From positions 1,112,001 through 1,176,000 of the forward strand of contig NZ_CP129118.1 in the NCBI RefSeq assembly GCF_033304615.1: a DNA stretch of 64,000 nucleotides. The letters run 5' to 3'. Shown in pieces: positions 53,673-63,467 of the stretch. This stretch comes from Sporosarcina oncorhynchi. Its GTDB lineage: Bacteria > Bacillota > Bacilli > Bacillales_A > Planococcaceae. The first letter of the stretch is position 1; each line of letters opens with the position of its first letter. The notes under the pieces were generated by a model. That model saw only the letters and a list, made by a program, of their open reading frames with translations. It made no database searches and was not told where the DNA came from. Made by a program: the position numbers and the translations under genes.

Positions 53673-54755
53673 ATGACACAGAACAATTTAGAAGTTCTAC
53701 GCAATTCTGTAGACGAGTTGAATACGAAGATTTTGGATTTGATTAACGAACGTACGTCAGTCGTTCAGAGTATCGGTAAAGTAAAAGAGAAGCAAGGTGT
53801 AAACAGATATGATCCGATCCGTGAGAGGGAAATGCTTAACGCGTTAGTGGAGTCGAATAAAGGTCCAATTCCGAATGGTATTCTGGAACAGATCTTTAAA
53901 GGGATTTTCATGTCAGCACTTGAAATCCAGGAGGACGAACAACGCAATGCTTTACTAGTTTCACGTCAACGTAAACCCGAAGACACGATTGTCGATGTTA
54001 ATGGTCACAAAATCGGCAACGGAGAGCAGACTTTCATATTTGGTCCTTGTGCAGTTGAATCGTATGAACAGGTTCTTGCTGTAGCCAAATCCATTAAAGC
54101 TAAAGGGTTAACGATGATGAGAGGTGGAGCTTACAAACCCCGCACATCACCTTATGACTTCCAAGGTTTAGGCCTTGAAGGATTAAAAATCTTAAAACGT
54201 GTTGCAGATGAAACAGGCTTATCGATTGTTACAGAAATTATTACACCATCGCATTTGGAGGAAGCACTCGAATATATCGATGTTGTCCAAATCGGTGCTC
54301 GTAACATGCAGAACTTCGAATTGTTAAAAGAAGCAGGAATGGTGAATAAACCTGTTCTTCTCAAACGCGGTTTGGCTGCAACAATCGACGAATTCATTCA
54401 TGCAGCAGAATATATTATGTCAAAAGGAAATAGCCAGATTATGCTATGTGAGCGTGGAATCCGTACATATGAACGTGCGACGCGCAATACGCTTGATATC
54501 TCAGCTGTTCCGATTCTTAAACAGGAAACACATTTACCGGTATTTGTTGACGTGACACACTCAACAGGCAGAAAAGATTTACTCTTGCCAACAGCAAAAG
54601 CTGCAATTGCAGTCGGAGCTGACGGTGTTATGGCTGAAGTGCATCCAGATCCAGCAGTCGCTTTGTCTGACTCGGCACAACAGATGGATATCCCGCAATT
54701 CGATGAATTCTATAAAGAGATTCAGCGTTTCATGAACACACACCAGACTGTTTGA
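53673..54755 (+). CDS. aroA: bifunctional chorismate mutase / DAHP synthase
   Basis: First step of the shikimate pathway with a regulatory domain; 360 residues. The N-terminal AroQ-type chorismate mutase (about 1-85; [19 protein letters not shown]) acts as feedback sensor for chorismate/prephenate. The C-terminal KDSA-like DAHP synthase (about 115-350) has [24 protein letters not shown] and LCERGIRT motifs. GGGGAGGAG precedes the ATG at 53673; seven earlier codons in frame are rejected. Lies directly before ccpA, as in Bacillus. Confidence 0.95.
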   Translation: MTQNNLEVLRNSVDELNTKILDLINERTSVVQSIGKVKEKQGVNRYDPIREREMLNALVESNKGPIPNGILEQIFKGIFMSALEIQEDEQRNALLVSRQRKPEDTIVDVNGHKIGNGEQTFIFGPCAVESYEQVLAVAKSIKAKGLTMMRGGAYKPRTSPYDFQGLGLEGLKILKRVADETGLSIVTEIITPSHLEEALEYIDVVQIGARNMQNFELLKEAGMVNKPVLLKRGLAATIDEFIHAAEYIMSKGNSQIMLCERGIRTYERATRNTLDISAVPILKQETHLPVFVDVTHSTGRKDLLLPTAKAAIAVGADGVMAEVHPDPAVALSDSAQQMDIPQFDEFYKEIQRFMNTHQTV

Positions 54756-54789
54756 AGATAGATTTACACTTTAATTATTCTGCAAATGG

Positions 54790-54819
54790 CGCCGGACCTT
54801 TAAAGGATCCGGTGTTTTG
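54790..54819 (+). terminator. intrinsic terminator after aroA
   Basis: CGCCGGACC, TTTAAA loop, GGATCCGGTG with one bulge, then TTTTGATT. Confidence 0.7.
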
Positions 54820-54873
54820 ATTATACTGGAAGTAAGCGAATACATATTACAGTGTTAGGAAGGAGATTTGACG

Positions 54874-55872
54874 ATGTCAATAACAATTTATGATGTTGCC
54901 AGGGAAGCTAACGTTTCGATGGCAACCGTTTCACGTGTTGTTAACGGGAATCAGAACGTAAAACCCGCGACACGGAAAAAGGTTCTCGATTGCATCGAGA
55001 GACTTGGTTACAGGCCGAATGCAGTTGCTAGAGGACTGGCCAGTAAAAAGACGACAACAATCGGCGTCATCGTGCCTGACATTTCAAAAAGCTATTACGC
55101 TGAATTGTCACGCGGAATTGCAGATATTGCGACGATGTATGAATACAACATCATTCTGTCTAATTCAGATAAGCGAATGACACGCGAAATGGAATTACTG
55201 GATGATCTACTCGGTAAGCAGGTAGACGGACTTATTTTCATGAGTGACTCTCTATCGGAAGAAATCAAAAAAGAGATGGCGACTGCTAACGTGCCAATTG
55301 TTCTTGCAGGAACGTTGGACTCATCAACAGATCTTGCGACCGTCAATATCGATCATGAACAAGCAGCTTATGATGCCGTGAAAAAGCTGATCGATAATGG
55401 TCATAAACGGATTGCTCATGTTTCTGGTCCACTTACAAGAGATATCAACCGGTATTGTAAAAAGGTCGGCTATGAACGTGCGCTTAAAGAAGCGGGCCTT
55501 CCTATTTACGAAGAATACTTTATCGAAACAGATAATACGTACGATGATGCCTATGAAAAATGGCGCCTGTTACGTAAGTTGGATGAAAAGCCGACCGCTA
55601 TTTTTGCTGGTAATGATGATATTGCTGTCGGTATGATGAATGGCATCCGTGATGATGGCTATTCCATTCCTGAAGACTTTGAAGTCATCTGCTTCCAGCA
55701 CACTTTACTGTCACGTGCAGTTAGACCTCAATTGACGACAATCGTCGTTCCACTTTATGATTTAGGTGCGGTATCGATGCGTTTGTTGACAAAAATGATG
55801 AATGGCGAAGAAATTGCTGAAACGAACGTTCTCTTGCCATACCGAATGGAAGAGCGTCAATCAACGAGATAA
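54874..55872 (+). CDS. ccpA: catabolite control protein A
   Basis: LacI-family master regulator of carbon catabolite control, 332 residues; it binds cre sites together with HPr-Ser-P. The HTH and hinge are [20 protein letters not shown] (residues 3-22) and [10 protein letters not shown] (about 47-56), followed by the periplasmic-binding-like core. AAGGAGA lies 8 bases before the ATG at 54874; a TTG two codons earlier is too close to it. The adjacent acu and acs genes are classic CcpA targets in Bacillus. Confidence 0.96.
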   Translation: MSITIYDVAREANVSMATVSRVVNGNQNVKPATRKKVLDCIERLGYRPNAVARGLASKKTTTIGVIVPDISKSYYAELSRGIADIATMYEYNIILSNSDKRMTREMELLDDLLGKQVDGLIFMSDSLSEEIKKEMATANVPIVLAGTLDSSTDLATVNIDHEQAAYDAVKKLIDNGHKRIAHVSGPLTRDINRYCKKVGYERALKEAGLPIYEEYFIETDNTYDDAYEKWRLLRKLDEKPTAIFAGNDDIAVGMMNGIRDDGYSIPEDFEVICFQHTLLSRAVRPQLTTIVVPLYDLGAVSMRLLTKMMNGEEIAETNVLLPYRMEERQSTR

Positions 55873-55896
55873 TGGACTTACCGACATTTCCATAAT

Positions 55897-55938
55897 AATA
55901 GAAGGGGAACTAGAAAAGTTCCCACTTCTATTTTTTTT
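55897..55938 (+). terminator. intrinsic terminator after ccpA
   Basis: AATAGAAGGGGAAC pairs with GTTCCCACTTCTATT, followed by T6. Confidence 0.85.
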
Positions 55939-55981
55939 GCCTACATTCTAAAATTAGTTAATAATGAACGATATTATTTCT

Positions 55982-57136
55982 TCAGTGATTTCTAACGATT
56001 TGTAACGCTCTTTGCAACATCTGGGCATTTTTTTCCGTAATTTCTTGTTTTCTCGGAATTGCTTCATACAAAGGATTAGGATCCTGCCACGTTTCGATGA
56101 ACGGAACGGGGGATTGGTCCTGCCATGCTTGCAGCCACTCTGCAGGCAAGTTGCCTGTCGGGCTAGGTAGACGCTTCATCGCCAACCAGAGCTGTGCCCA
56201 CGCTCTTGGTACAACACGCCAAATATCATAACCACCGCCACCGACAGCAATCCATCTGCCTTCACAATAGCGGTCGGCAATTTCCCTTGCAATGCGTGGA
56301 ATCTGTTCATAAATATCCATCGTTCCGTATAAGTGTGTTAGCGGATCGAAATAATGCGCATCCGCACCGTTTTGTGTAAGGATGACATCTGGTTTAAAAT
56401 AAGCGGCAACTTCCTCGATAGACGTTTTATATACGTCAAGGAACGATTCATCTTCCGTAAAGGCATCAATTGGAAAATTAAACGTCGTGCCATACCCTTC
56501 TCCATTTCCACGCTCGGTAATGCTTCCGGTTCCCGGAAAGAGATAACGTCCTGTTTCGTGGATGGATAGTGTACAGACATCGGGATCATCATAAAAAGTC
56601 CATTGGACACCATCACCATGATGAGCATCCGTATCTATGTAGAGAACACGTGCGTTGTATTTCTTCTGCATATATCGGATGGCGACCGAGCTATCATTGT
56701 ATACACAAAAACCTGAAGCTTTTCCTTGGAACCCGTGATGTAGTCCGCCGCCAAGATTTAATGCATATTTCGATCTTCCTTCCATCACTTCATCCACAGC
56801 TGTCAATGTACTGCCGACGAGCATCGCGCTAGCCTCATGCATGTTTTTAAAAATGGGGGTATCTTCAGTCCCGATTCCATAAACTGACCCGACTTCGTTA
56901 CTAATTTCACCCCGCCCAGCTTTTTTTACGATTTCGATATACTTTGCTTCATGAGCTAATAATAGTTCCTCGTCAGTGGCCATTCTTGGCGAGATAATAT
57001 CCGCATCTGATATAGCGCCGGTCTTCCTTAACAAATCCAGCGTCAACACAATCCGCTTTTGGTTGAAAGGATGAGTATCCGAAAAAGAGTATCCGAGTTG
57101 TTCTTCTGAATAAATGAAAACAGCATCTTTTATCAT
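55982..57136 (-). CDS. acuC: protein deacetylase AcuC
   Basis: A zinc-dependent class I/II histone-deacetylase-fold enzyme of 384 residues; in Bacillus it deacetylates and reactivates acetyl-CoA synthetase. Catalytic features are G-G-G-L-H-H-G-F (about 129-136), D-T-D-A-H-H-G-D-G-V (about 167-176) with zinc ligands, Q-N-G-A-D near 256 and G-G-G-G-Y near 297. It overlaps acuB by four bases and is last in the acuABC operon. Confidence 0.94.
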   Translation of the reverse strand: MIKDAVFIYSEEQLGYSFSDTHPFNQKRIVLTLDLLRKTGAISDADIISPRMATDEELLLAHEAKYIEIVKKAGRGEISNEVGSVYGIGTEDTPIFKNMHEASAMLVGSTLTAVDEVMEGRSKYALNLGGGLHHGFQGKASGFCVYNDSSVAIRYMQKKYNARVLYIDTDAHHGDGVQWTFYDDPDVCTLSIHETGRYLFPGTGSITERGNGEGYGTTFNFPIDAFTEDESFLDVYKTSIEEVAAYFKPDVILTQNGADAHYFDPLTHLYGTMDIYEQIPRIAREIADRYCEGRWIAVGGGGYDIWRVVPRAWAQLWLAMKRLPSPTGNLPAEWLQAWQDQSPVPFIETWQDPNPLYEAIPRKQEITEKNAQMLQRALQIVRNH

Positions 57137-57780
57137 TGGACGATGCCTGGTACATTCGGCCAGAGCACTTCGAATCCGCTATTTCGTAAACCGTCGATGA
57201 CACTAAGGGGATTCATCGTTTTGACTCGAATGACGAGTATTTTATTATCCTCATTGACCTTGTCCGGGTAAACGAGGACGCTGAGAATATTCATTTTGTG
57301 TTCGTGAAAGACTTTGGATACTTCAAACAGGATACCTGGAATATTTGGAACCCGTACTTCAATTTGTGAGCCAGGCTGATGCGCTCCTGTCAATTCGATA
57401 TACTTATAGAGCAGATCTGTTTCCGTAATAATACCGACGAGTTTGTTGTTTGAAACAATCGGAAGACAACCAATCTGATGATCATAAAATATGACAGCGG
57501 CCTCTTCGACAAAATCCATTGGGTGCCCAGTGATTGGATTGGTCGTCATAAGATCACCGAGTGGCGTATTGTAAACGGTTACATCTTTACTGTCGGAATA
57601 AATGGAAGGGACCGCTTCTTTCAGATCCCTATCCGTGACGACACCTACAAGCTCTCCGCTATTTGCAACGATTGCGAGGTGTCTGATTTTATGTTTAAGC
57701 ATGATTGCGAGAGCATCTGAAACGGTTTGCTCTGCTGTTAATGTAATTACTTTTCTTTTCATAATTTCTTCGATTAACAT
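57133..57780 (-). CDS. acuB: AcuB, CBS-ACT domain protein
   Basis: 215 residues: tandem CBS domains (about 1-60 and 75-135; VVTDRDLKEA and ITETDLLYK ends) and a C-terminal ACT domain (about 140-212). CBS pairs usually bind adenine nucleotides; the exact role of AcuB in acetoin/acetate metabolism is not established. Middle gene of acuABC, 16 bases after acuA. Confidence 0.93.
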   Translation of the reverse strand: MLIEEIMKRKVITLTAEQTVSDALAIMLKHKIRHLAIVANSGELVGVVTDRDLKEAVPSIYSDSKDVTVYNTPLGDLMTTNPITGHPMDFVEEAAVIFYDHQIGCLPIVSNNKLVGIITETDLLYKYIELTGAHQPGSQIEVRVPNIPGILFEVSKVFHEHKMNILSVLVYPDKVNEDNKILVIRVKTMNPLSVIDGLRNSGFEVLWPNVPGIVQ

Positions 57781-57796
57781 TTTGTTTTGCCTCCTA

Positions 57797-58438
57797 TCAG
57801 TACATGTAACGGTTCATGAAGCGTAGACTGTCGAATTGCTGTACGGATTCCTGATCTACGCGCTTGCCGATTTTTGCCATCAGACAATTGGCCGGGTGAG
57901 AACTAATTTCTGGATCATCCGTCGCGTAATATTCCAGTCCTCCAGCATTCATCATCTTTTCCATGACCTTCCGATATTCCCATACATTCAATTTCGTACC
58001 TTTTAAATCCCAATGCCAATAATATTCTGTTGTAATGACGATAAAGTCTTCCATCGCGTCATCCATCATGGAAACTTCAAGTAATGCTTTCCCGACGCCG
58101 CCCCCGCGAAATTTTGGCGCGACTTCGATTGCGCCAAGCTCAATGAGGTTTTTCATATTCCCTTGCGACCATCTTTCGAGTGGATCCGGGTAGAGGAAAG
58201 TCGCATAGCCCACAATTTCATTCATATCTCGAACGATAATAATACGACCTTCAGGCAAATCTGCAATTTCAATCAATGCTTTATGCTGCTGCTCAGGAGG
58301 TCTGAAAGCAACTAAATCTTTATGGAACTCGTAGTTTGCCAACTCCGAACCGGGTATCGGCCCCTCGATTATAACGTTGCCATTCTTATGTTTAACTTCC
58401 ATTGCATTGTATGTTTTACTATGATTCACAGTTTTCAC
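57797..58438 (-). CDS. acuA: AcuA, acetyl-CoA synthetase acetyltransferase
   Basis: GNAT-family protein acetyltransferase of 213 residues that inactivates AcsA by acetylating its active-site lysine. The acetyl-CoA binding loop is K-F-R-G-G-G-V-G-K-A-L-L (about 110-121). The acsA gene lies divergently, and its product retains the target lysine. GTG at 58438 is weakly supported; a second GTG four codons later is an alternative. A sequence resembling a cre site lies inside the gene at 58369-58382. Confidence 0.93.
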   Translation of the reverse strand: MKTVNHSKTYNAMEVKHKNGNVIIEGPIPGSELANYEFHKDLVAFRPPEQQHKALIEIADLPEGRIIIVRDMNEIVGYATFLYPDPLERWSQGNMKNLIELGAIEVAPKFRGGGVGKALLEVSMMDDAMEDFIVITTEYYWHWDLKGTKLNVWEYRKVMEKMMNAGGLEYYATDDPEISSHPANCLMAKIGKRVDQESVQQFDSLRFMNRYMY

Positions 58439-58466
58439 CGTCCCACTAATAAGTCATCTAGAATCC

Positions 58467-58472
58467 ATTATA
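58467..58472 (-). promoter_or_regulatory. -10 element of acuA promoter
   Basis: A perfect TATAAT on the minus strand, about 30 bases before the acuA start. No good -35 hexamer lies at 16-18 bases, which suggests activator dependence or a weak promoter. Confidence 0.5.
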
Positions 58473-58491
58473 CAGCAAGAGAGGACGATGC

Positions 58492-58509
58492 TGTGAAATT
58501 ATTATCACA
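58492..58509. promoter_or_regulatory. inverted repeat TGTGA-N8-TCACA
   Basis: In the acuA-acsA intergenic region; symmetric site just upstream of the acuA -10. It resembles Crp/Fnr-type half-sites, but their usual spacing is 6, so the binding protein is unknown. Confidence 0.35.
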
Positions 58510-58607
58510 AATTAAATGACAATACTAAAGATAGTAATTTATTAGCCAATAAAGAAAAGTTGATGTAGAATTAAAAGGGTTAAACGTTGGATGAAAGGGT
58601 GATAGAT

Positions 58608-60326
58608 TTGGACAATAGAACGTTACCGGTCATGCAAGGGGATTATCAATTACAGGATTATGAAAAGGCAGTTCAGAATTTTAAATGGTCTGATACCGAA
58701 AAGGAATTCAGCTGGCACGAAACCGGGCTAATGAATATCGCGCATGAAGCGATCGATCGACATGCGGATTCCTATCGGAAAAATAAGGTGGCACTCTTCT
58801 ATAAAGACGGTACACGCAAAGAGGCATATACCTACAATGACATGAAAAGAATGTCCAATAAAGCGGCAAATGTACTGACGAATCATTCCACATTGGAAAG
58901 AGGGGACAGAATTTTTATATTTATGCCACGTTCGCCAGAACTCTATTTTTCATTACTTGGTGCATTGAAGATGGGGGCGATTGTTGGACCATTATTCGAA
59001 GCTTTCATGGAAGGTGCTGTCTATGACAGATTGTCTGATAGTGAAGCGAAAGCAATTGTGACGACACCTGAATTACTCGATAGAATACCGGTTGACAAAT
59101 TGCCGCATCTGCAAACGATTTTCTTAGTCGGGGAATCTATTGAAGAGGATGATAAACATATTGATTTGAATAAACATATGAAAAAAGCATCGGCTGCTTT
59201 TCAAGTGGAGTGGTTGGAACGGGAATCGCCGACGGTATTGCATTATACATCCGGATCGACGGGGAAGCCGAAAGGTGTATTACATGTACAAGAAGCAATG
59301 ATTCAACAATTCCAAACCGCAAAATGGGTACTTGACCTAAAAGATGAAGATGTCTTCTGGTGCACGGCGGATCCTGGTTGGGTCACTGGAACAGCGTATG
59401 GTGTTTTCGGTCCTATGCTTGCAGGGGCGACATCATTGATTGTCGGTGGAAGATTTTCAACGGACAATTGGTATGAAGCAATACAAGAATACGGAGTGAC
59501 GGTTTGGTATAGCGCTCCGACAGCATTCCGGATGCTTATGGGGGCAGGTGCTGGGCCAGTCGGTCAATATGATCTCTCTTCACTGCGCCATATACTTTCA
59601 GTCGGGGAGCCATTAAATCCTGAAGTTATACGCTGGGGAATGGAAGTATTCAAACTTCGTATTCATGACACGTGGTGGATGACGGAAACAGGTGCCCAAA
59701 CGATTTGTAACTTTGGTTCATTACCGATTAAGCTGGGTTCGATGGGTAAACCTGTGCCTGGAATTGAAGCAACCATTGTAGATAATCAAGGAAATGTGCT
59801 ACCTCCTAATCGCATGGGGAATCTTGCCATTAAGAAAGGATGGCCGGCAATGATGCGCGGCATATGGAATAATGAAGAGAAATATGAATCATACTTTATG
59901 AATGATGAATGGTACGTTTCGGGCGACTCTGCTTATATGGATGAGGACGGTTACTTCTTTTTCCAGGGCAGGGTAGACGATGTAATCATGACAAGCGGCG
60001 AGCGGGTAGGTCCGTTCGAAGTGGAAAGCAAGCTTCTTGAACATCCTGCAATTATGGAAGCGGGAGTAATTGGCAAGCCGGATCCGGTCCGTGGAGAAAT
60101 TATTAAAGCGTTCGTTGCACTTCATGAAGGATTTGAACCTTCTGAAGAGCTGGCTGAAGAGATTAAACAGTTCGTCAAAAAAGAATTGGCTGCACATTCT
60201 GCGCCAAAGGAAATCGAGTTTAAGGAGAAGCTTCCGAAAACAAGAAGTGGTAAAATTATGCGACGTGTCTTAAAGGCATGGGAACTCAATCTTCCGGCGG
60301 GTGATCTGTCGACGATGGAAGATTGA
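58608..60326 (+). CDS. acsA: acetyl-CoA synthetase
   Basis: AMP-forming acetate--CoA ligase, 572 residues, the same length as Bacillus subtilis AcsA and with the same C-terminal residues (GDLSTMED). ANL-family motifs are YTSGSTGKPKGVLH (about 215-228), D-T-W-W-M-T-E-T-G (about 347-355), Y-V-S-G-D-S-A near 437, and the acetylation-site lysine K549 in PKTRSGKIMRR. TTG at 58608 stands behind AAAGGGTGA; an earlier TTG at 58587 lacks a site. Activity is expected to be switched by AcuA and AcuC encoded divergently. Confidence 0.95.
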   Translation: MDNRTLPVMQGDYQLQDYEKAVQNFKWSDTEKEFSWHETGLMNIAHEAIDRHADSYRKNKVALFYKDGTRKEAYTYNDMKRMSNKAANVLTNHSTLERGDRIFIFMPRSPELYFSLLGALKMGAIVGPLFEAFMEGAVYDRLSDSEAKAIVTTPELLDRIPVDKLPHLQTIFLVGESIEEDDKHIDLNKHMKKASAAFQVEWLERESPTVLHYTSGSTGKPKGVLHVQEAMIQQFQTAKWVLDLKDEDVFWCTADPGWVTGTAYGVFGPMLAGATSLIVGGRFSTDNWYEAIQEYGVTVWYSAPTAFRMLMGAGAGPVGQYDLSSLRHILSVGEPLNPEVIRWGMEVFKLRIHDTWWMTETGAQTICNFGSLPIKLGSMGKPVPGIEATIVDNQGNVLPPNRMGNLAIKKGWPAMMRGIWNNEEKYESYFMNDEWYVSGDSAYMDEDGYFFFQGRVDDVIMTSGERVGPFEVESKLLEHPAIMEAGVIGKPDPVRGEIIKAFVALHEGFEPSEELAEEIKQFVKKELAAHSAPKEIEFKEKLPKTRSGKIMRRVLKAWELNLPAGDLSTMED

Positions 60327-60344
60327 CTTATAGACAAAAGAAAA

Positions 60345-60375
60345 AGCCGATGGAATGAAAAACATTCCATCGGCT
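60345..60375. terminator. terminator between acsA and PBP gene
   Basis: A perfect 13-bp stem AGCCGATGGAATG / CATTCCATCGGCT, loop of five A. The T-run is on the minus strand, so it mainly ends the PBP transcript. Confidence 0.85.
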
Positions 60376-60385
60376 ATTTACGTTA

Positions 60386-63355
60386 TTAATCATCCCCATC
60401 TTCATCTGAAGGAGGTGTACTGCCATTACCACCGCCACCATCTGAAGGAGGTGTATTGCCATTGTTGCCACCATTTGAAGGAGGCGTACTGCCATTGCCG
60501 CCCCCGCCATTGTTGTTGCCAGGAGGAGTGACAGGTGGGACATTTTCCTCTGGTTCATCCTCATCAGGTGTTTCAATTGCAGGAGGTTCAGGTGCATCAA
60601 TCGTGACTCTATTGGATCCGCCAGACAATAATCCGGTTATATCCACAGTTCTGACATAATACGATCCTGGACCAACAGAAAGCGAATTCGCAGATGCATC
60701 CCTAATAGTCGCAATCCGTTCATTGTCCCGGTAAACATAATAGCCGATTACATCATCTGACGGTGAATCGCTCCACACCAATGTAGAATCGCTTAACGAC
60801 AGGTTTACTGCTTCGGGTGCAACATTGTCAGCAGGGAAGACAGCACCTGATATGACGTTAGTTGAATAGGGAGAGCTTGGTGGGAACAGTTTAGAAGCAT
60901 CTCCGCCCCATGCTCCGAGCATCCGGTCTATAAAGCTCTGGCTGACTCCTCTGCCTCCGGAAACGATGAATTCTGAAGGGGTCCCAGAATGAGCTAAATA
61001 TTTTGCACCTTTGACGGAAACATATGAGCCGCTAATAAAACTGTCATCTGCTTCACTTGGAACCATCACCTTTGAGTTAAATAAATCGGAAGTTACTAAT
61101 CCAGCAGCAGAACATTCTGCTGAAGGGGCTAGTCCAGAAATGCCGCAGAAATCTTTCGTAACGACTCCCTCAGGCTTTTCAAATTTCGAGTTTGCACCGA
61201 CAAGATCAGGTTTTACTTCATTCGCCGCGTTGAGTATTTGAGCGAAGAGCATACTAGTACGTGTTGTCGGATGCATTTGTCCCGAGTTTCGTTTATACAG
61301 CTTTCGAGAATTGTCATAGTACCCAAACCATAAACCTAATGTAATATTAGGGTTATAACCGACCAGCCATGCATCGCCGTATCCTTGCGTCGTACCTGTT
61401 TTGACGGCGAGATCAGTAGTAAAGTTCATGAATTTCGGAATTTGCTGGCCAGTACCTTTAGGTTTTAGGACATCTTTCAGCATATCTGTAACAATATAAG
61501 CAGTTTCAGGGCTGAACACTTCAATCGGTTCTATTTCGTGTTCATAAATAATATTGCCTGACATGTCTTCAATACGGTCAATCATATAGGAGTCCACAAA
61601 TTGTCCGTTATTCGCTAAAGTAGAGAATCCATTTGTATTCTCTTCAACGCTAACGCCACCGCGCATGCCGCCAAAAGATACGGCTGGGTAAAGATAATCC
61701 CCTGCTGTCAACTTGGAGAATTTCATTTTCGCAAGAAACTCTGCAGGTCGTTGATCGAGAATTTCTTTATAAAGTCTCGCGGTCGGCAAGTTCAGTGATT
61801 CTGCAAGCGCTCTACGTGCAGGTACTATACCGTTTTCCATTTCTGCAATGTAGTTAGTCGGACTCCAAGTACCACTGCCATCAGGGATTTCAAATTTGAC
61901 ATCGACAACCGGACTGCCGGCACCGATATATCCCCATTCGACTGCGGGTGCATAAACAAGAAGTGGTTTCATTGAAGAACCATTTTGTCTATACGCTTGT
62001 GTAGCATGGTTTGTTGCAATCAGTTCGTGATCACGTCCACCGATGAAAGAGAGAATCCGACCGGTTCGATTGTCTTTTATCATAGCGCCGACTTGTACAG
62101 GATCGTCTTTTAAAATCATTTCTCCAGTCGAATAATCCATTTCTTCACGCGTGTACGTAAAGCCATAATGTTCAAACTGAGCTGCGACCTGGTTAATTTT
62201 ATCGTAGAGCGTCTGATCAATTGTTGAATAGATGCGGTAACCACCTGTCCGCATTTCCCGCTCTGCTAAGATTTCGTATTTTTCTTGTACTTTCTCATCT
62301 TCTACTACTCGTTCAGGATCCAATCCATCTTTTTCAGCAAGAATTTTTGCTAAAATTTTAATTGTTCGATTTTGAATTTCCTGAGTGACGTAAGGGTAGC
62401 GTTCAGTCGCACGCTTCGTCTTTTCACGGAAGTCTTTCGTAATATCATACGCAATTGCTTCTTCGTACTGTTCTTTTGTAATATAACCTGTTTCCTTCAT
62501 TCGAAAAAGAACTGTCTTCATCCTGTCTACACCAGGCTTAAGATTTTCTTCCTTTTTCAATCCTCCGCCGTAATAACTGCCAAGGAATGGAGTATAGGCG
62601 AAAGGTGCTTGCGGAATTCCAGCTATATAAGCTGCCTGTGGCAAATTGAGATCTTTCGCCTTCACACCGAAAATCCCATCTGCCGCTGTTTCAATCCCTG
62701 CGATATTCTGACCAAGGGCATTTCTTCCATAAGGGATGATATTAAGATAAGCTTCAAGTATTTCATCCTTTTCCATGAAATGTTCAAGTCTCATTGCAAG
62801 CAGGATTTCTTTCGCTTTCCGTTCATAGGATACTTCATTTGTCAAAATTTGGTTTTTGATAAGTTGCTGTGTAAGCGTTGAACCACCTGTCTGACTCGAT
62901 GAGTTGGAGACGTCCTGTAAAAGGCCACGGAAAATGGCTTTAGGTACAATACCTGAATGCGTTTCAAAGTATTCATCCTCTGTCGCTAAAACTGCATCGA
63001 TGGCATATTGTGAAATCGCATCAAGTGTCGTTTCTTTCCGTTCGATGTCCGCATTCACCCGACCGAGATAGACATCGTTCGCAAAGTATATTTCAGATGT
63101 TTCTTCATAATTAAATATCGTATCCCGCATTTCATCTTTAGTTCGGAGTGGTTCTTTTGCGACGAGCGAAGCGAAATAACCGGCTCCAACTGATGTCGCG
63201 AAAACACCAATTGTCAATCCGACAACAAGGAAAAGGAGGAACAAGTTCCATAAGACTCCAGACGTAATGCGAATGCCTTTTGCCCAACTTTTTCTCTGTA
63301 TCGTTTCGAACTTTTCCTCTATTAGATCAATCCTATTTTTACGTTTTTCACTCAC
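60386..63355 (-). CDS. class A penicillin-binding protein 1A
   Basis: Bifunctional peptidoglycan glycosyltransferase/transpeptidase, 989 residues, anchored by one helix (about 35-60) after a basic cytosolic tail. The GT51 domain (about 85-265) has the catalytic Glu in ATEDEYFETHSG and GGSTLTQQLIKNQ. The transpeptidase domain (about 420-720) has the S-x-x-K serine in GSSMKPLLVYAP, an S-x-N motif at S-L-N and KTGTTQGYGDAW. A FN3-like domain (about 830-910) and a Pro/Gly/Asn/Ser-rich tail (about 915-989) follow. GTG start behind GGGGGGA. Position before tyrS as in several bacilli. Confidence 0.95.
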   Translation of the reverse strand: MSEKRKNRIDLIEEKFETIQRKSWAKGIRITSGVLWNLFLLFLVVGLTIGVFATSVGAGYFASLVAKEPLRTKDEMRDTIFNYEETSEIYFANDVYLGRVNADIERKETTLDAISQYAIDAVLATEDEYFETHSGIVPKAIFRGLLQDVSNSSSQTGGSTLTQQLIKNQILTNEVSYERKAKEILLAMRLEHFMEKDEILEAYLNIIPYGRNALGQNIAGIETAADGIFGVKAKDLNLPQAAYIAGIPQAPFAYTPFLGSYYGGGLKKEENLKPGVDRMKTVLFRMKETGYITKEQYEEAIAYDITKDFREKTKRATERYPYVTQEIQNRTIKILAKILAEKDGLDPERVVEDEKVQEKYEILAEREMRTGGYRIYSTIDQTLYDKINQVAAQFEHYGFTYTREEMDYSTGEMILKDDPVQVGAMIKDNRTGRILSFIGGRDHELIATNHATQAYRQNGSSMKPLLVYAPAVEWGYIGAGSPVVDVKFEIPDGSGTWSPTNYIAEMENGIVPARRALAESLNLPTARLYKEILDQRPAEFLAKMKFSKLTAGDYLYPAVSFGGMRGGVSVEENTNGFSTLANNGQFVDSYMIDRIEDMSGNIIYEHEIEPIEVFSPETAYIVTDMLKDVLKPKGTGQQIPKFMNFTTDLAVKTGTTQGYGDAWLVGYNPNITLGLWFGYYDNSRKLYKRNSGQMHPTTRTSMLFAQILNAANEVKPDLVGANSKFEKPEGVVTKDFCGISGLAPSAECSAAGLVTSDLFNSKVMVPSEADDSFISGSYVSVKGAKYLAHSGTPSEFIVSGGRGVSQSFIDRMLGAWGGDASKLFPPSSPYSTNVISGAVFPADNVAPEAVNLSLSDSTLVWSDSPSDDVIGYYVYRDNERIATIRDASANSLSVGPGSYYVRTVDITGLLSGGSNRVTIDAPEPPAIETPDEDEPEENVPPVTPPGNNNGGGGNGSTPPSNGGNNGNTPPSDGGGGNGSTPPSDEDGDD
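60389..60526 (-). repeat. low-complexity repeats encoding the PBP C-terminal tail
   Basis: Imperfect units of roughly 36-42 bp encode recurring T-P-P-S-(D/N)-G-G-x-x-G-N motifs: three T-P-P-S blocks with glycine/asparagine spacers. Such DNA is prone to length change by slippage. The protein segment is probably a flexible, wall-spanning tail. Confidence 0.75.
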
Positions 63356-63382
63356 ATTTATTCCCCCCTAAAATCCTTCCTA

Positions 63383-63391
63383 ATTATAGCA
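63383..63391 (-). promoter_or_regulatory. extended -10 promoter of PBP gene
   Basis: The minus strand reads TGCTATAAT, a perfect extended -10, 27 bases before the GTG start; TTGATT lies 14 bases further upstream. Confidence 0.6.
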
Positions 63392-63418
63392 CATTTCTTC
63401 CCAATCAATAGAAAATGT

Positions 63419-63446
63419 TTGACAATGGTTTTATTTAGATTAGAAT
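63419..63446 (+). promoter_or_regulatory. sigma-A promoter of tyrS
   Basis: Perfect TTGACA, 16 bases, TAGAAT, followed by the T-box leader. Confidence 0.75.
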
Positions 63447-63467
63447 AAAGGTAATATAATTTTGTAT

